NCBI GenBank assembly: GCA_905178155.1 | Contig: CAJINV010000009.1 | Coordinates: forward strand, 682,001 to 746,000 | Length of the DNA: 64,000 nt | From: Amoebophrya sp. A120 | Lineage: Eukaryota; Sar; Dinophyceae; Syndiniales; Amoebophryaceae | Direction: 5' to 3' | Shown: piece by piece, positions 1-10,446 of the stretch | How the letters are laid out: each line of letters begins with the position of its first letter | Position numbering within the stretch: the first letter of the stretch is position 1 | Program-made: the position numbers and the translations under genes | Notes under the pieces: generated by a model | The model's database searches: none | What the model saw: only the letters and a program-made list of their open reading frames with translations | What the model was told of the DNA's origin: nothing

Positions 1-1
1 G

Positions 2-184
2 GCAATTCCGAGTGAGAATCTGTCCGCGGTGATGATTTTGCGCGACAACCGGAGGCTGAATTTGGTGTTTCAAAATGTGGAAGAACAGGAGGAATTTGTT
101 ACGTGCATGCTGATGTTGATTGCGAAAGTGAAGGCAACATTGACATCAACGAGCGGGCAAGGACGGGGATTCATCGCGGCATGA
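2..184 (+). CDS. C-terminal fragment of unknown protein, possible PH-like domain end
   Basis: An open frame runs from the left edge in frame 2 and stops at TGA 182-184, giving about 60 residues. It includes a stretch of the form R-x-L-N-L-V-F-x-N-x-E-E followed by a hydrophobic helix (FVTCMLMLIAKVK). A strand followed by an amphipathic helix of this kind resembles the end of pleckstrin-homology-like domains, but the fragment is too short to assign. The start lies outside the window. Composition and strand match the downstream genes. It could also be the last exon of an unrelated gene. Confidence 0.45.
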   Translation, partial: AIPSENLSAVMILRDNRRLNLVFQNVEEQEEFVTCMLMLIAKVKATLTSTSGQGRGFIAA

Positions 185-1125
185 ATTATCATACTTACTT
201 AAATAATGAAGTAGTTGACGCTCCAAAGAAACAACATGACGCAATACGAACTATGAAAACTCCGGCTGTACGGCGCAGGCGCAAGGAAAGCTAAGCGTAG
301 ACATGTTTCGAAGATGTGGGCGGGGGGGGATGAAGGATGTGGTCTACTGATTGGGGGGGCAGGACCACGTGACCCGCGGACTTTTTCTTAGCGGTTCCGG
401 GTCACCTTTGTAGTTGTAGTTCACGTCGTTGTCATCACTTGTGTTTGATGAAAGAGAGTGAGAACATGAACAAGCAGCGAGGACCTGCGCACTTACCAAG
501 GTGCGTCCAATGAGTAAGTAAGTAGCTGCAGAAGTTGTGCTTCTGCCCGTGTTTGACGTCGTCAGTGAGGCCTTACTCAGCGATGCCGCGGCCAGGCCAG
601 CACCAGGACTCATCCTATCATGTTTTCGTCGGTTATTAAAGTGAAGTTGTTTTCAGTCATATTTATCCCAGCTGCGGTTTTTTAGTGCACGCGCAGCGGT
701 AGTTTGGAAGTAGCCGGTTTAGTAACGCGATAAAGTCAACTTCTGAGCTTGTCGTCGTGATTATACATATGTCAGCCAGTGTCAGACTCAGGCGCGTCCT
801 CACAATTATTATTTTGTTGCGTCACGGTTAGCAATGGATTCTAGCACACTGAATTGATCGTGTGAAATAGATTTGCGGTTTGTGTTAGCGCGAGCGACAA
901 GCACACACGACGAGACTAAGAGGGACGCTGTTGAGATTGTGAGCTGCAAGTCGATCTTTCACGCGAAGACTCGCATCGTTTTAATGTTGAAGCCGTTGAT
1001 GTCTTCCGTATTCTGTCTGAGGAGTTTTTCTGCTTTATCAGCGAAAGAGATCGGCAGCAGGCTTCGTTTTGATTAAAGAAAAAGTCAAGTATCTGTATCA
1101 TTATCACTTGAAGCGGCAGGGAAAA
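185..1125. other. intergenic region, nothing recognised
   Basis: No open frame with convincing protein-like composition was found on either strand, and no inverted-repeat element was seen. A short G-run lies near 320-330. It presumably holds the 3' UTR of the preceding gene and the 5' region of the small gene starting at 1126. Confidence 0.4.
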
Positions 1126-1503
1126 ATGACCAGCAACATTGCAGGACAAGATTTCTCGACGCTCCCACCGGTTCAAGCTGCCCTCGGCTCCCTTCCGGAA
1201 AATGCTACGAAGACCGCACTTATGGCGTTGCTTGGACCCGTTACAGCACTGCAACCTGCGTCGACGGCGATTGGCCTCCTTAAGCAGGCTGCGCTTGAAA
1301 ACCCTGAACAAGGAACCAGTCCTGGCGCAACCCTGTACGGACTCTTGTCTATCATAAAGACAAGCTTAGCTGGATTTGCAGTGGAAGCAGTCTTGAAGCA
1401 GAAAATTGTAAACCATGTCGGCGATGTCGTGTTCGCGGAAATTGCGCAAACAAGCGAAGCGCCGGCGGCGGTCGAAGAAGCCAAGACACAAACTATTCTC
1501 TGA
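1126..1503 (+). CDS. small hypothetical protein, 125 aa
   Basis: The ATG at 1126 is the first in this frame (the frame further upstream contains only a TTG), and the frame ends at TGA 1501-1503. The product is alanine- and leucine-rich, with two moderately hydrophobic helices (about residues 26-55 and 70-105) and an acidic, alanine-rich C terminus. No signal peptide or convincing membrane span is visible and no family was recognised. The single exon lies 188 bp upstream of the next gene. The composition is protein-like and the frame is clean, so it is probably real, but its function is unknown. Confidence 0.5.
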   Translation: MTSNIAGQDFSTLPPVQAALGSLPENATKTALMALLGPVTALQPASTAIGLLKQAALENPEQGTSPGATLYGLLSIIKTSLAGFAVEAVLKQKIVNHVGDVVFAEIAQTSEAPAAVEEAKTQTIL

Positions 1504-1690
1504 AAATTAAGCATCCCCATCAATTTGTACTTGTGCTGCAAAATAAGAAACTCATATGCGCGGTAACAGAATAGAAGGAAAAATTACCGGGTAACTTTTA
1601 CTAGTTATTTTGTATAGCCGCTCGAAAGCAAATTCTAATTGATTCTGTGTCTTTGTCTCTGTCTGTCATGTAAAAAATAAAGAGGCATGG

Positions 1691-2866
1691 ATGGGGGTGG
1701 TAACTTTTCAAGGAATAAAAGTCAAACAGTTTCTAAGCGGAGACGACAGTGTAGGAGAGGCGCTAAAAAACAATTTGGCGCAAACAATAATGCCAAACTG
1801 GCCGCCGGGTACTGCACCTGGAGCGGGTGGTGGCGAAACCACCGGGAGCAGCTCCGTGCAACTGGCGCAAACGAGTGCTATTCATTCGAGCTCCACCTCC
1901 GCTGCGGAACTACCAACAACTTCCTCGGAGCAGCAGCAATCCTTTGCTGAAGCTGAAGGCGCTCGCTCTCCCAGTACTGCTGCTGCCAACGTCGCTGCCG
2001 AAATCGAGTCGTCCAGTACGATCGAGCTGAATAGCGCCCACGAACAAGCCCCCGATTATCATCATACGCAGGAATCGAAGCCGCAAGGTGGTCAGTACCT
2101 ACGAAAGGCGGACCCGTATGTGACGAATTCCAAGTCCAAGTTGACGAAGTTCCACAGTGACCATGAGATAGCTTCTCTGTCCGGCAGAACTCCCGTGTCC
2201 GCCAGCTCTGGTGCGAAAGTAACTGTCCCAGAACTATCGTTAGCCGGAAAAACCCCAGGAGCTGCATCGTTTCACGAATCTACTGCTTCATCGGGACTGA
2301 ACACCAACCAAAACTTCTTCAACTTCTCCACCCAGGACTTCTACCAGCCCTTCTTGGACCTCACCGAGTACTTGTCTAAGCAAATCCAACAGATCTCCGC
2401 GACCGTCGTTTTCCTGCTGCAGTATCACGAGAACTGGAAACTGCACTGCATGGCCTTGCTCCTCGTCATGTTGGCGGTGTTTTCCATTCTCGGACTTTAC
2501 TGCTACAAGTGGTCGACTGTGGCGTCGTCGCGTACTGGTAACCGCGGAAAGAACGCGAAAGGTGCAGCGGAGGACCACGACATTGAGAGCAACATGTTCG
2601 GCGGTTTTTCGGCGAAGCAGGGGACGAAATCGAAGGCTCCGCTCACGACCCCGATCGACCTGGACCACGATTGCACCGGATTGTTCCCCGAGAATGCGGC
2701 AACTGCGGAGGGCACGTCGTTCCAATCCCTCCGTTCCGCGGCGAGCTCTCTGTACAAGTACGGCACCTTTGCGGGGACGAAATTGCAGGAGCAGCTGTCC
2801 GGACGGAGCAGTACTGCTGGAACGGGATCGGCTGACTACGATTCCGAGGACGAAGAGGATTTCTGA
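1691..2866 (+). CDS. single-pass membrane protein, unknown function, 391 aa
   Basis: ATG 1691 to TGA 2864-2866, one exon. Residues 1-190 are Ser/Ala/Gln-rich and probably disordered. Residues about 200-250 are Phe/Gln-rich and helical. One strong transmembrane segment (about residues 252-275, LHCMALLLVMLAVFSILGLY) is followed by a basic-then-acidic tail ending in a DYDSEDEEDF-type motif. There is no N-terminal signal peptide, so a signal-anchor topology with a roughly 115-residue tail is likely. The acidic end could be a sorting or adaptor-binding tail (inference). An overlapping ATG at 1687 in another frame gives only a short frame. The family is not recognised. Confidence 0.7.
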   Translation: MGVVTFQGIKVKQFLSGDDSVGEALKNNLAQTIMPNWPPGTAPGAGGGETTGSSSVQLAQTSAIHSSSTSAAELPTTSSEQQQSFAEAEGARSPSTAAANVAAEIESSSTIELNSAHEQAPDYHHTQESKPQGGQYLRKADPYVTNSKSKLTKFHSDHEIASLSGRTPVSASSGAKVTVPELSLAGKTPGAASFHESTASSGLNTNQNFFNFSTQDFYQPFLDLTEYLSKQIQQISATVVFLLQYHENWKLHCMALLLVMLAVFSILGLYCYKWSTVASSRTGNRGKNAKGAAEDHDIESNMFGGFSAKQGTKSKAPLTTPIDLDHDCTGLFPENAATAEGTSFQSLRSAASSLYKYGTFAGTKLQEQLSGRSSTAGTGSADYDSEDEEDF

Positions 2867-5645
2867 AGAATTAAATTGGTCGAAGAAAAAGACGTGAAGA
2901 AAAAAAGTAAAGCAAAAGAAAGCGAAGATAAAATTAAAGAAAAGCTGCACGAAAAGCTAGGAAAACGAAAAAAAGTAAAATTCAACTACTGAAGAAAGTA
3001 GAAAGCACTGCGAAAAAGCAAGTGCACTAGAAGAGAAAAATCAAACGTCAACAACCAGAAAAAAGAGTAGTAGAAAGAACGCGGATCTGCATCGACCAAA
3101 GCAGCCGTAAGAAGAAACCCCGAAGAGTACGCATTTGAAGAATTACAACAGCATTGAATGTATGAAGAAAACTACTACCCGAAAGCGAAATAGCCCGAAG
3201 CAAAACCTTCCACGACGACAGGAACAAAGTACATCAAGTTTCCCAGAGGCAGAACGCATACCCACCGGCTCCATCACATCGTCAATAGCTGCACTTTCAC
3301 TGACCCTGGTTCTCAAGATTCCCTTGGAAGCAAATATCTACCGCCGCGCTACACTCTGCAAAGCAAGTCCAAGTTGCCGAGACGACAGATAATTTTCCAG
3401 CAAGAAGAGACGATGAACAATTACAAAGAGCTGCAACTTTTACCCCTCGAGCTTTGATTTGTACCAACAGATGAGAACAAGAATAACTACTTCACGACTC
3501 AAACGTATGAAAATTGGTGACCCAGGATTACCTGCAAGAGCTCTCTGCAGGTACAGAGTTGAAGAATTTGGTTTAAGCAGCATGCGATCTAATTTGTGAC
3601 AGAAGCATCCAGGTGCTCACTTCTTGCTTTCGTGGAAACTACGAGCACGATGAAGCGGGATTTTCGAAAACCAAAAAAAAACAATTAACCAGGTAATTCT
3701 CACGGGCGGTATATTCGCAGAGTCGCCTCCTGTGATGAAGATCGCTTTCTCAGTACTACTACGAGGACAGTATCGTCGCCCCGGGGCGATTTGAAGGAGC
3801 AAGGTCTTGGACGAGTTTCGTACGGACAGAAGGCTAGGAGGTATACAAAATTCAAATTGATCCTTTGATGACAGATGAGTTCCTGCTACGCCACAACTGC
3901 CTTCCTTTATGTGTACAAAATGATACAAACGCTCACATTGAAAAGGATTCAGATTTTTTCACAATGTCTTTTACATGACCAGGTCTATCGATGCGACACC
4001 GAAGGACTACGAGAATCACAGCACTTCCGGTAGCTCTTCTGCTGATCGTTCTGCACCATTGCGAATTTTGTTTCAAGCGTGCCGATGTCGGGGCGTTGTC
4101 CCATCGCAATGTACAGGACCTTTCTCTATTGCAGGACGCCAGGTTGCTTTATACAGGTGACACGAAGCAGAAGCAGCACTGAGCGGTACTTTACCTTCTT
4201 TTCCTGATGAGAGAACATTTTTTTTTTTTAAACTTTTTGAGAAGTAGGAGACCACGCTTCAATAATCTTCTATAGGATTTCAAATAGTAGTAGACAGATG
4301 GCGACCGCCACCGCGACGGTGTCCGCGTCTGTATCTGCCTCCCAATTTTCTCACTGCAGATATGGAGCATTGCACCAGTACGAGTAGTTCACCGTAGCCC
4401 GAGGATATTAACGGTGAAGAAGCCTAACCGATCCGCTGGATGAACGAACAAGACACTACGACGTACGAACGTGCTGTTGTTGGTTTCTCTCTCAATTTCT
4501 GCGTAGAAAAATCTGGATGAGTCAATAATGCATTGAAGCGAAGGAAGCAAGAGCAACAGGATTCAGGTGGGACGAATCAGTACTATTTTTATAACTTTTC
4601 AGGTTAGAACCGGCGCCACTCTGGTAGCTCGCGCGGTTCGTCATTCTTGGCTCCCTTTCTTCTTGCTAGGAGGTTGCGGCTTCATCAGTTAATCTCCTGT
4701 GATACCAACGAGGACACGTTTCGCAGTTTGCTAGCTGTCGACTTCGTGGAGCGGAAAACGAAAAAGAGGAATACGACAATCAACGCAATAGCTGCAGATT
4801 TGTTTCATCTCGAGCAATCTAATTTCGAAAACAGCGAAGAATTACTGCAAACAAAACTCGATTTCCACCAACCCTCCAACCTCCAGCATTCTGTTCTTTC
4901 AAAGAGCAATTTGAAAACTTAACTTTTAATTGTTGAACCCCCAATTTACAACTGCAAAATGTGAATTTCGAGAGAATAGAGAAAAACTCATGTAACAACT
5001 AACAAAGTTTCACTTCTGTTTCGAAGAAAGTTTCCAACTAAAGAAAATCAAATATAAAGAAATTTCCATTTGATCTAAGATGCAGCGAAAGAAGAAGCGA
5101 CGCACCTGCTTGAGCCAATAAAATTTTGCGAGGGCAGGTCGAGGTGTGCCTACGACAACGCAGAGATAAATCTTGTTTGTCGCTGCGCTCTTGCAGCCTT
5201 TCTAGAAATTCTCGTGTGACCGCCTATCGGTGAAGCTCGCACTGACAGACGTTCTAAAAGAAAAATACTGCTTGGCGGCTGGTCTCAACAGTCACTGTTG
5301 GTTCACAAGTCTGAAAAATATGATTCAGCGAATGTGAAAATAAATGGCGATCCAAATACAATTTCACGACACCCGCTGCAGGTGGAAAAAAAAATCGATC
5401 GCGAATAATGCCTCGATCTATCATCAACACAGAGCTCAATCCTATGGTCAGCAGCCATTTTCGCTTGTTTGCTTTCGAGAATTGTTGGGACTTTTTGCCT
5501 GTGAATCGCAGGGAGTGTGACTTGATCGCTTAGGCTTACAGTGCCAGGAGTAGTAGATTTGTGTAGAAGCAGCAAACCAGCATAACCAAGTTTTCGCAAG
5601 AGCCGGGACGTATTTATTCGACATCTTCGAACAACATCATCAAAA
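2867..5645. other. 2.8-kb intergenic region, A/purine-rich at its left end
   Basis: The first 600 bp (about 2870-3480) are strongly purine-rich, dominated by A and AAG/GAA runs, and are probably the long 3' UTR of the membrane-protein gene. The rest holds only short frames that begin at TTG or CTG or look random. No inverted-repeat element, tRNA or recognisable exon was seen. Confidence 0.4.
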
Positions 5646-7214
5646 ATGGGTAAAGCAGTCGGTCGTCGACAGAAGCAGAAGGGTGGACAGGGGTCGAAAT
5701 CCTCCAAAGGTTCGAAGCCCGGCGTGCGAAAACAGTCCGACGCCCCGGCAAGGGAGTTGAAGGGCCCAGTGTGGCGACACAAAGACAGCGACGCAAGCCA
5801 GGCGGCGCTGAAGCGAAATCTGCAGCTGAAGCGGTTGCTGCGGATCAAAAAGCCTACGGTCGCGGAGAAATGCGAGTTAGCCAACCTGTACGCTAATCAC
5901 AACGCTGTCAAGAAAGCTTGTGACTTGTACAAGGAGATTCTGGGCGACAAGCAGGTGGAGAAAAAATCAATTATCCCGGACGTGCAACTCACTACCGCGC
6001 GGGCACGATATGCCTGTCTCTTGCTGGATACGGAGCAGGCTGATGTTGCGCGGGAAGTGCTGAACGCCAATGGCGAAGTAATGGATGCAAAAGATGCGGC
6101 CGCGACGGAAGTTAAACAGGATGAGGGTTCCGATCGCAATGCTGCGGATGGTGAAAAACATGGAGAAAAAACCAACGCAGTCACTGTAAACGACGAAGAC
6201 ATCTCAGATTTTCCGCTCTGGGTCCAGGTCCGGCTAAAAATTTTGGAAAGGTTTGAAGAAGACAAAGAAGAACCTGAAGACGACGACGGTGCGGACTCGA
6301 CAGGCGAAAGTGCTGCTGTTCCAGCGGACAGGGACCAAGATCAGCAATCTGCTTCTCTATCTACGGCCGAAAGATTCCAGCTTCTGGTCGCCCACACCGC
6401 GCAGGCCTGGACTTTAGTCGCAATCGAGTACATCTCGCACGTCATCTTGGAGGAGACTGAGAGCTCAGCGCCTCTGACCGAGGCCATTGTGCAAGCAGCC
6501 CGCGTCAATCCGTTCGTGGCAGAGGTGCTGGCAGACAAGAGCGGAACCTTCCTGGAGGAGCTCTTTTCCTCAGATTCGTTCATCGAGAAAGTTGCGGGGA
6601 CTTGTTGTGCAGCAAAAAGTGGAAAATCTAGTGGCTCCTGCGGGAGCAAATCCTCGTCTTCCAGTGCCACTGTTGACACAGAGAAGAGTGCGGCTCTACC
6701 TTTTTCGATTGCGCATTTCGAAGCTGTCCTTGTGTATTTTCTGAATTGGGCACAGCTTGACGTTTGGAGCGACATCGACGGGTTTCCGGCGTTTATCCGG
6801 GGAGCCTTGCCCAGTTTGATAGAGATGGAGAAGGATCATGATGGAAGAAAAAACACCAAACCAGCAAAGGAACTACACGACGAGAAAAACGTAAAGAAAA
6901 TAAATGCACCAGAAGAAGACGACGAAAACAGCGACGATTCGGAATCTGCAATGAACGACTCCATCGAGTTTGCGAATTTCGAGACGACAAGCGGCCAGTA
7001 CCTAAACAAGGCACGGCAAAACCTGCTGAGCACCTGGCGCTCGTGCCGGCGAAAGAGTCAGGAGGCCGCTTTGGCTGATGCCGGTCGTGCGGAGTCCGGG
7101 GACGGGCTCGAGGAGGAGGATGAAGAAGAGTTGTCAGCTGCAGAGTTGGAAGACTATGAGCTCAGTGATATGAATATGATGCTCGAGGAAGAAGACTCTG
7201 ATGAAGATTTGTAA
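5646..7214 (+). CDS. TPR-like protein with acidic C terminus, 522 aa
   Basis: ATG 5646 to TAA 7212-7214, single exon. The N terminus is lysine/glycine-rich (GKAVGRRQKQKGGQGSK), a possible nuclear or nucleolar signal. Residues about 74-140 form helix pairs like tetratricopeptide repeats (ANLYANHNAVKKACDLYKEIL). A second helical block includes an NPFVAEVL segment near residue 288, reminiscent of the NPYVPxYL pattern found after TPRs in several eukaryotic proteins. Acidic stretches follow, and the last 30 residues are mostly Glu/Asp. A basic start, TPRs and an acidic tail resemble ribosome-assembly chaperones such as Acl4, but this is a resemblance of layout only. There is no enzyme motif. Confidence 0.75.
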   Translation: MGKAVGRRQKQKGGQGSKSSKGSKPGVRKQSDAPARELKGPVWRHKDSDASQAALKRNLQLKRLLRIKKPTVAEKCELANLYANHNAVKKACDLYKEILGDKQVEKKSIIPDVQLTTARARYACLLLDTEQADVAREVLNANGEVMDAKDAAATEVKQDEGSDRNAADGEKHGEKTNAVTVNDEDISDFPLWVQVRLKILERFEEDKEEPEDDDGADSTGESAAVPADRDQDQQSASLSTAERFQLLVAHTAQAWTLVAIEYISHVILEETESSAPLTEAIVQAARVNPFVAEVLADKSGTFLEELFSSDSFIEKVAGTCCAAKSGKSSGSCGSKSSSSSATVDTEKSAALPFSIAHFEAVLVYFLNWAQLDVWSDIDGFPAFIRGALPSLIEMEKDHDGRKNTKPAKELHDEKNVKKINAPEEDDENSDDSESAMNDSIEFANFETTSGQYLNKARQNLLSTWRSCRRKSQEAALADAGRAESGDGLEEEDEEELSAAELEDYELSDMNMMLEEEDSDEDL

Positions 7215-7966
7215 ATGCCGCGAGGAACAGCAGCTCGTCGAGCAAAAGTGAAAATCAACGAAACTATTGTGGAATTACTAGCACTTGCTCGTGGTCTTCG
7301 CCGATAACAAGTTTCGCGTGTGATTTTTTATGCTGCGGATTCATTGACGCAGATTCAGGTAGAACGAAGAGGAGCCGTTATTTGTTCTTGAGAGTATACG
7401 CGTACACCAAACTACAAAGTGGCTTGCGTGAGTGAGACCTTGGTGAGCCTGAGCGTCGATAGGAATCTGTACGAGGCGGGAACAATCAAATCTGCAAAGT
7501 GATACAAATCGCTGTCGTAATCTTAATTCGTCATCGCTTTCGTATTGGTCGTCTGGGCATCGATTGTGTCGACGCGACTTGTTCGTCGTGAAAAAGAGAC
7601 AAAGAAATCGAACAAACAAAAGAGTATGTCGTTAAAATTAGAAGCAAACTTGAACAGACCAAAGATTCGCCTTCTGTGCGCTGTTGACGACCATGACAAA
7701 TTTGGAATAGTGCATTACTCCCTGCCATCATAGGAGCGTTACGCCGACGAGAAAGTGAACACGGAAGTACTCTCCAATCTGTGAAGCAGAATTCCAGTAC
7801 GAAGACAACATACAGTGCCGCCCAACAAGTCGACCCCCTTTCTCGCAATAAAAAGCGCTGCACTTCTTGCTGGCAGAAGGAGTGTTGTTCTGTCATCTTC
7901 AATTACCCAAAGGAGAAAGAGAAAAGCGAGCAGCACCTGACGACCATACCTCCGCCAGGAGCGAAG
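7215..7966. other. intergenic region and 5' flank of the PSAT gene
   Basis: The PSAT reading frame stays open upstream to about 7781 but contains no ATG before 7967, so this is treated as 5' UTR. Nothing else was recognised. Confidence 0.4.
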
Positions 7967-10446
7967 ATGCCGGACAAGATCTCCCGCGACGAACAGCCGG
8001 CAATCCCGGCCGCCGCGGCGTCGAATCGCTTGAAGTACCACAACTTTTCCGCGGGCCCGAGTCGTTTGTTTGATGAGGTGATGGAAAAGGCGCACGAGAG
8101 CTTCTACCACTTCGACAAGACGCTGGACCGCTTCGGCCCGAACTTCATGGAGTTTTCGCACCGCGAGCCCTTCGGCGAGGTGCAGCAGGTCATGCTGGAG
8201 TACCAGAAACTGGTCAAGGAACTATTGAACGTCCCCGACAACTACCACATTCTGATGATGCCGGGCGGCGCGCACCAGCAGTTTTCCGCGGTGATGGTCA
8301 ACTTGTGCAAGAACAAGCCGAACGAGTCCCCGCCGCACTACGTCGACTCCGGGAACTGGTCGCGGAAGGCCGCCGCGATCGCGGAAGCCTACTGCAAAAC
8401 CGCTTACCCGGAGTGGTACGGACGGAGCGGAACTTCCAGTAAAATCTCTTGTTCCACCACGTCGAAGAAGAATGGTTCCAAAAGCAGTTGCAGTAGCAGC
8501 AGCAATCTCAATCTGCCGCGCTCCTCCTCCGCGACGTCTTTCTGCTCCACAACCACCGGCGGTTTCACCATGAGCCCATCCGACGAAGACTTCGCGACTT
8601 CGTCTTCCAAAGGGGACATGATGAAAGCCGAATCCTCCGGGATGAACATGAACAATCTCGCGACCAACAACAGTTCCTTCGAGGCCTCTCCGCCCTCCTC
8701 CACCCTGTTTCGCTCTTCTTCCATCGCCACCAGCACGGGGTCCCACAACGAGCCCTCGCCGATGCTGCCGAGTCGGGTTTTTTCGGAAACCAGTTCGGAC
8801 GCGGAGGAAGAGTTCTCGCCTGTTGTCCAGATGGTCGTCTTGGAGGAGGACAAGAACGTGGAGTCTTCAAAAATGCAGCCGAAAAATAACTTGATGAAGG
8901 CCAGTAGCAAAAGTAGTGTGATCTCCGACTTTTCCGAGCAGGTCCACGGCCCGCTGTTCTGCAACAAGGACCGCGGCTGCGTCAACAAAGTCACGGATTG
9001 GCAGGTCCGGGAGGACGCCGCGTACGTGTTTTGCTGTCTGAACGAGACCATCGAGGGGCTGGAGGTGTTCGAGGAACCGGATCTCGCGTTGATCGACCGC
9101 GCGCACATCCCGCTCGTCGCGGACGCGACCTCCACCCTCTTTTCGCGCCCCATCGACGTGTCCAAGTACGGCGTGCTCTTCGCCTCCGCGGGCAAGAACC
9201 TGGGCCCCACGGGGGTGTGCTTGGTGCTGGTACGTGATGATTTGCTGTCGGACAACTGCAAGATCGTCAACGGGGTTTTGGACTTCGGCGACGCGGTGAA
9301 GGAACAAGCCGGTTGTAGTTCTGGTGCGCAGAACGTTTCGGTTTCGGAGGAAAAAATCCTGGAGTTCACCTCGCTACCGATGATGGACTGGGGCAAGTAC
9401 GCGTTTTCGAAGCCTGTTCCGAACTATCAAGAGGAAAAATCCCCCCTCCCCATATCGAAACGAAGTTTCTGATGCTGGATTTCCGTACACAAATCAGATT
9501 TGTCTTGCAGTAGGGGGCTGCAGGCATATGTCAAGCCTCGGTCGAGAGGTTTTGACGTAGGCGCCTAGCATGACAAACGTGTATGCTCTAAGCCCAACAG
9601 CATCACAAACCGCCTGCAAAATGCAGGGGGCTCTCTGGACTTGCCTTCTTGCAAGACAGACAAGATTTGAGGTCACAAATGTGCGTCACAAATTTTCAGA
9701 CGGATGCGTTTTCAATATGGGGAGGGGGGATTTTTCTTTACGATACGAACATCTACAACACACCAGCGACGTACCCGCTGTACCTGGGCTACCTGACGTT
9801 GAAGACCACGCTGGAGAAGGGCGGTATGGTCGCGATGGAGGAGAAGGCGAAGCAAATTTCCGACAAGATTTACAACTTTCTGGACGACGAGTTCGAGTCG
9901 CACGGGTTCTACAAAGTCGTAGTCGACAAGAAGTTCGCCCACGATCGCAGCCGCATGAACATCTGCTTCAAAATCAATGAGTAAGCGAGGGAAAGGAAAG
10001 TTTGCTTGAAGAAAGACAATGAATTTGGCATTCAGATCCTTGGTGGTGCTGCATTGTTTCCGAGCAGTCTCGCACTGGCGCTCTTGGTCTTGCGTTGATA
10101 AACATTTTTGCACTTCATCAAGATGAGCAAAATCGCACCTCCACATCAAGTGTTGTATGTGCATCGTTCACATTGTTCGAAGTAACCAGGCAGCATCTAC
10201 TCAAATTCTAAGAGAAACTTTGGCTTTTTTTTTCCTCAGCACAACAGCACTGCTTTCCCGGCTGCGCGCGAGTTGGAAAAGGAGTTTCTCGAGTTCGCCG
10301 CGAACAAGTACAACGTGCATCAGCTCGCGGGACACCCGGCGGCTGGCGGCTTGCGCTTCACCACCTACAACGCGATCCCGGAGGCGAGTGTCGACGTCGC
10401 TTTGGGTGCACTGACCGAGTTTCGCAAGCTCCATGCCGCAGCTTAA
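7967..10446 (+). CDS. PSAT1: phosphoserine aminotransferase with large internal insertion
   Basis: A PLP enzyme of serine biosynthesis that transaminates 3-phosphohydroxypyruvate with glutamate. Exons are 7967-9424, 9751-9980 and 10248-10446 (628 aa). ATG 7967 is the first ATG in frame and lies just before the family start (YHNFSAGPSRL). The motif FASAGKNLGPTGV carries the PLP lysine, K410. NTPATYPLYL and the final GHPAAGGLRFTTYNAIPE segment are classic for the family. The usual length is about 360-370 aa. The excess is mainly a Ser/Met-rich insertion at residues about 150-320, between the GNWSRKAA region and the DAAYVFCCLNET region. Intron 1 is the introner at 9425-9745; exact removal gives PVPNIYNTPATY. 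Intron 2 (9981-10247) is GT-AG. Confidence 0.95.
9425..9745. mobile_element. introner (family I) in the PSAT gene, 321 bp
   Basis: The element starts TATC and ends GATA, and is flanked by the perfect 5-bp duplication CGAAC (9420-9424 and 9746-9750). The terminal inverted repeats are about 40 bp long with core GAAAAATCCCCCCTCCCCAT. Removing the element plus one CGAAC copy fuses the two PSAT exons in frame across a conserved family motif. None of the six equivalent excision registers gives GT-AG or GC-AG ends. An internal GCATGACA lies at 9568. Its terminal repeats match the element at 41702-42012. Confidence 0.92.

Noticed and set aside
4647-4922. 91-codon plus-strand frame in the 2.8-kb intergenic region
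   Set aside because: It starts at TTG with no good ATG, and its composition looks random.
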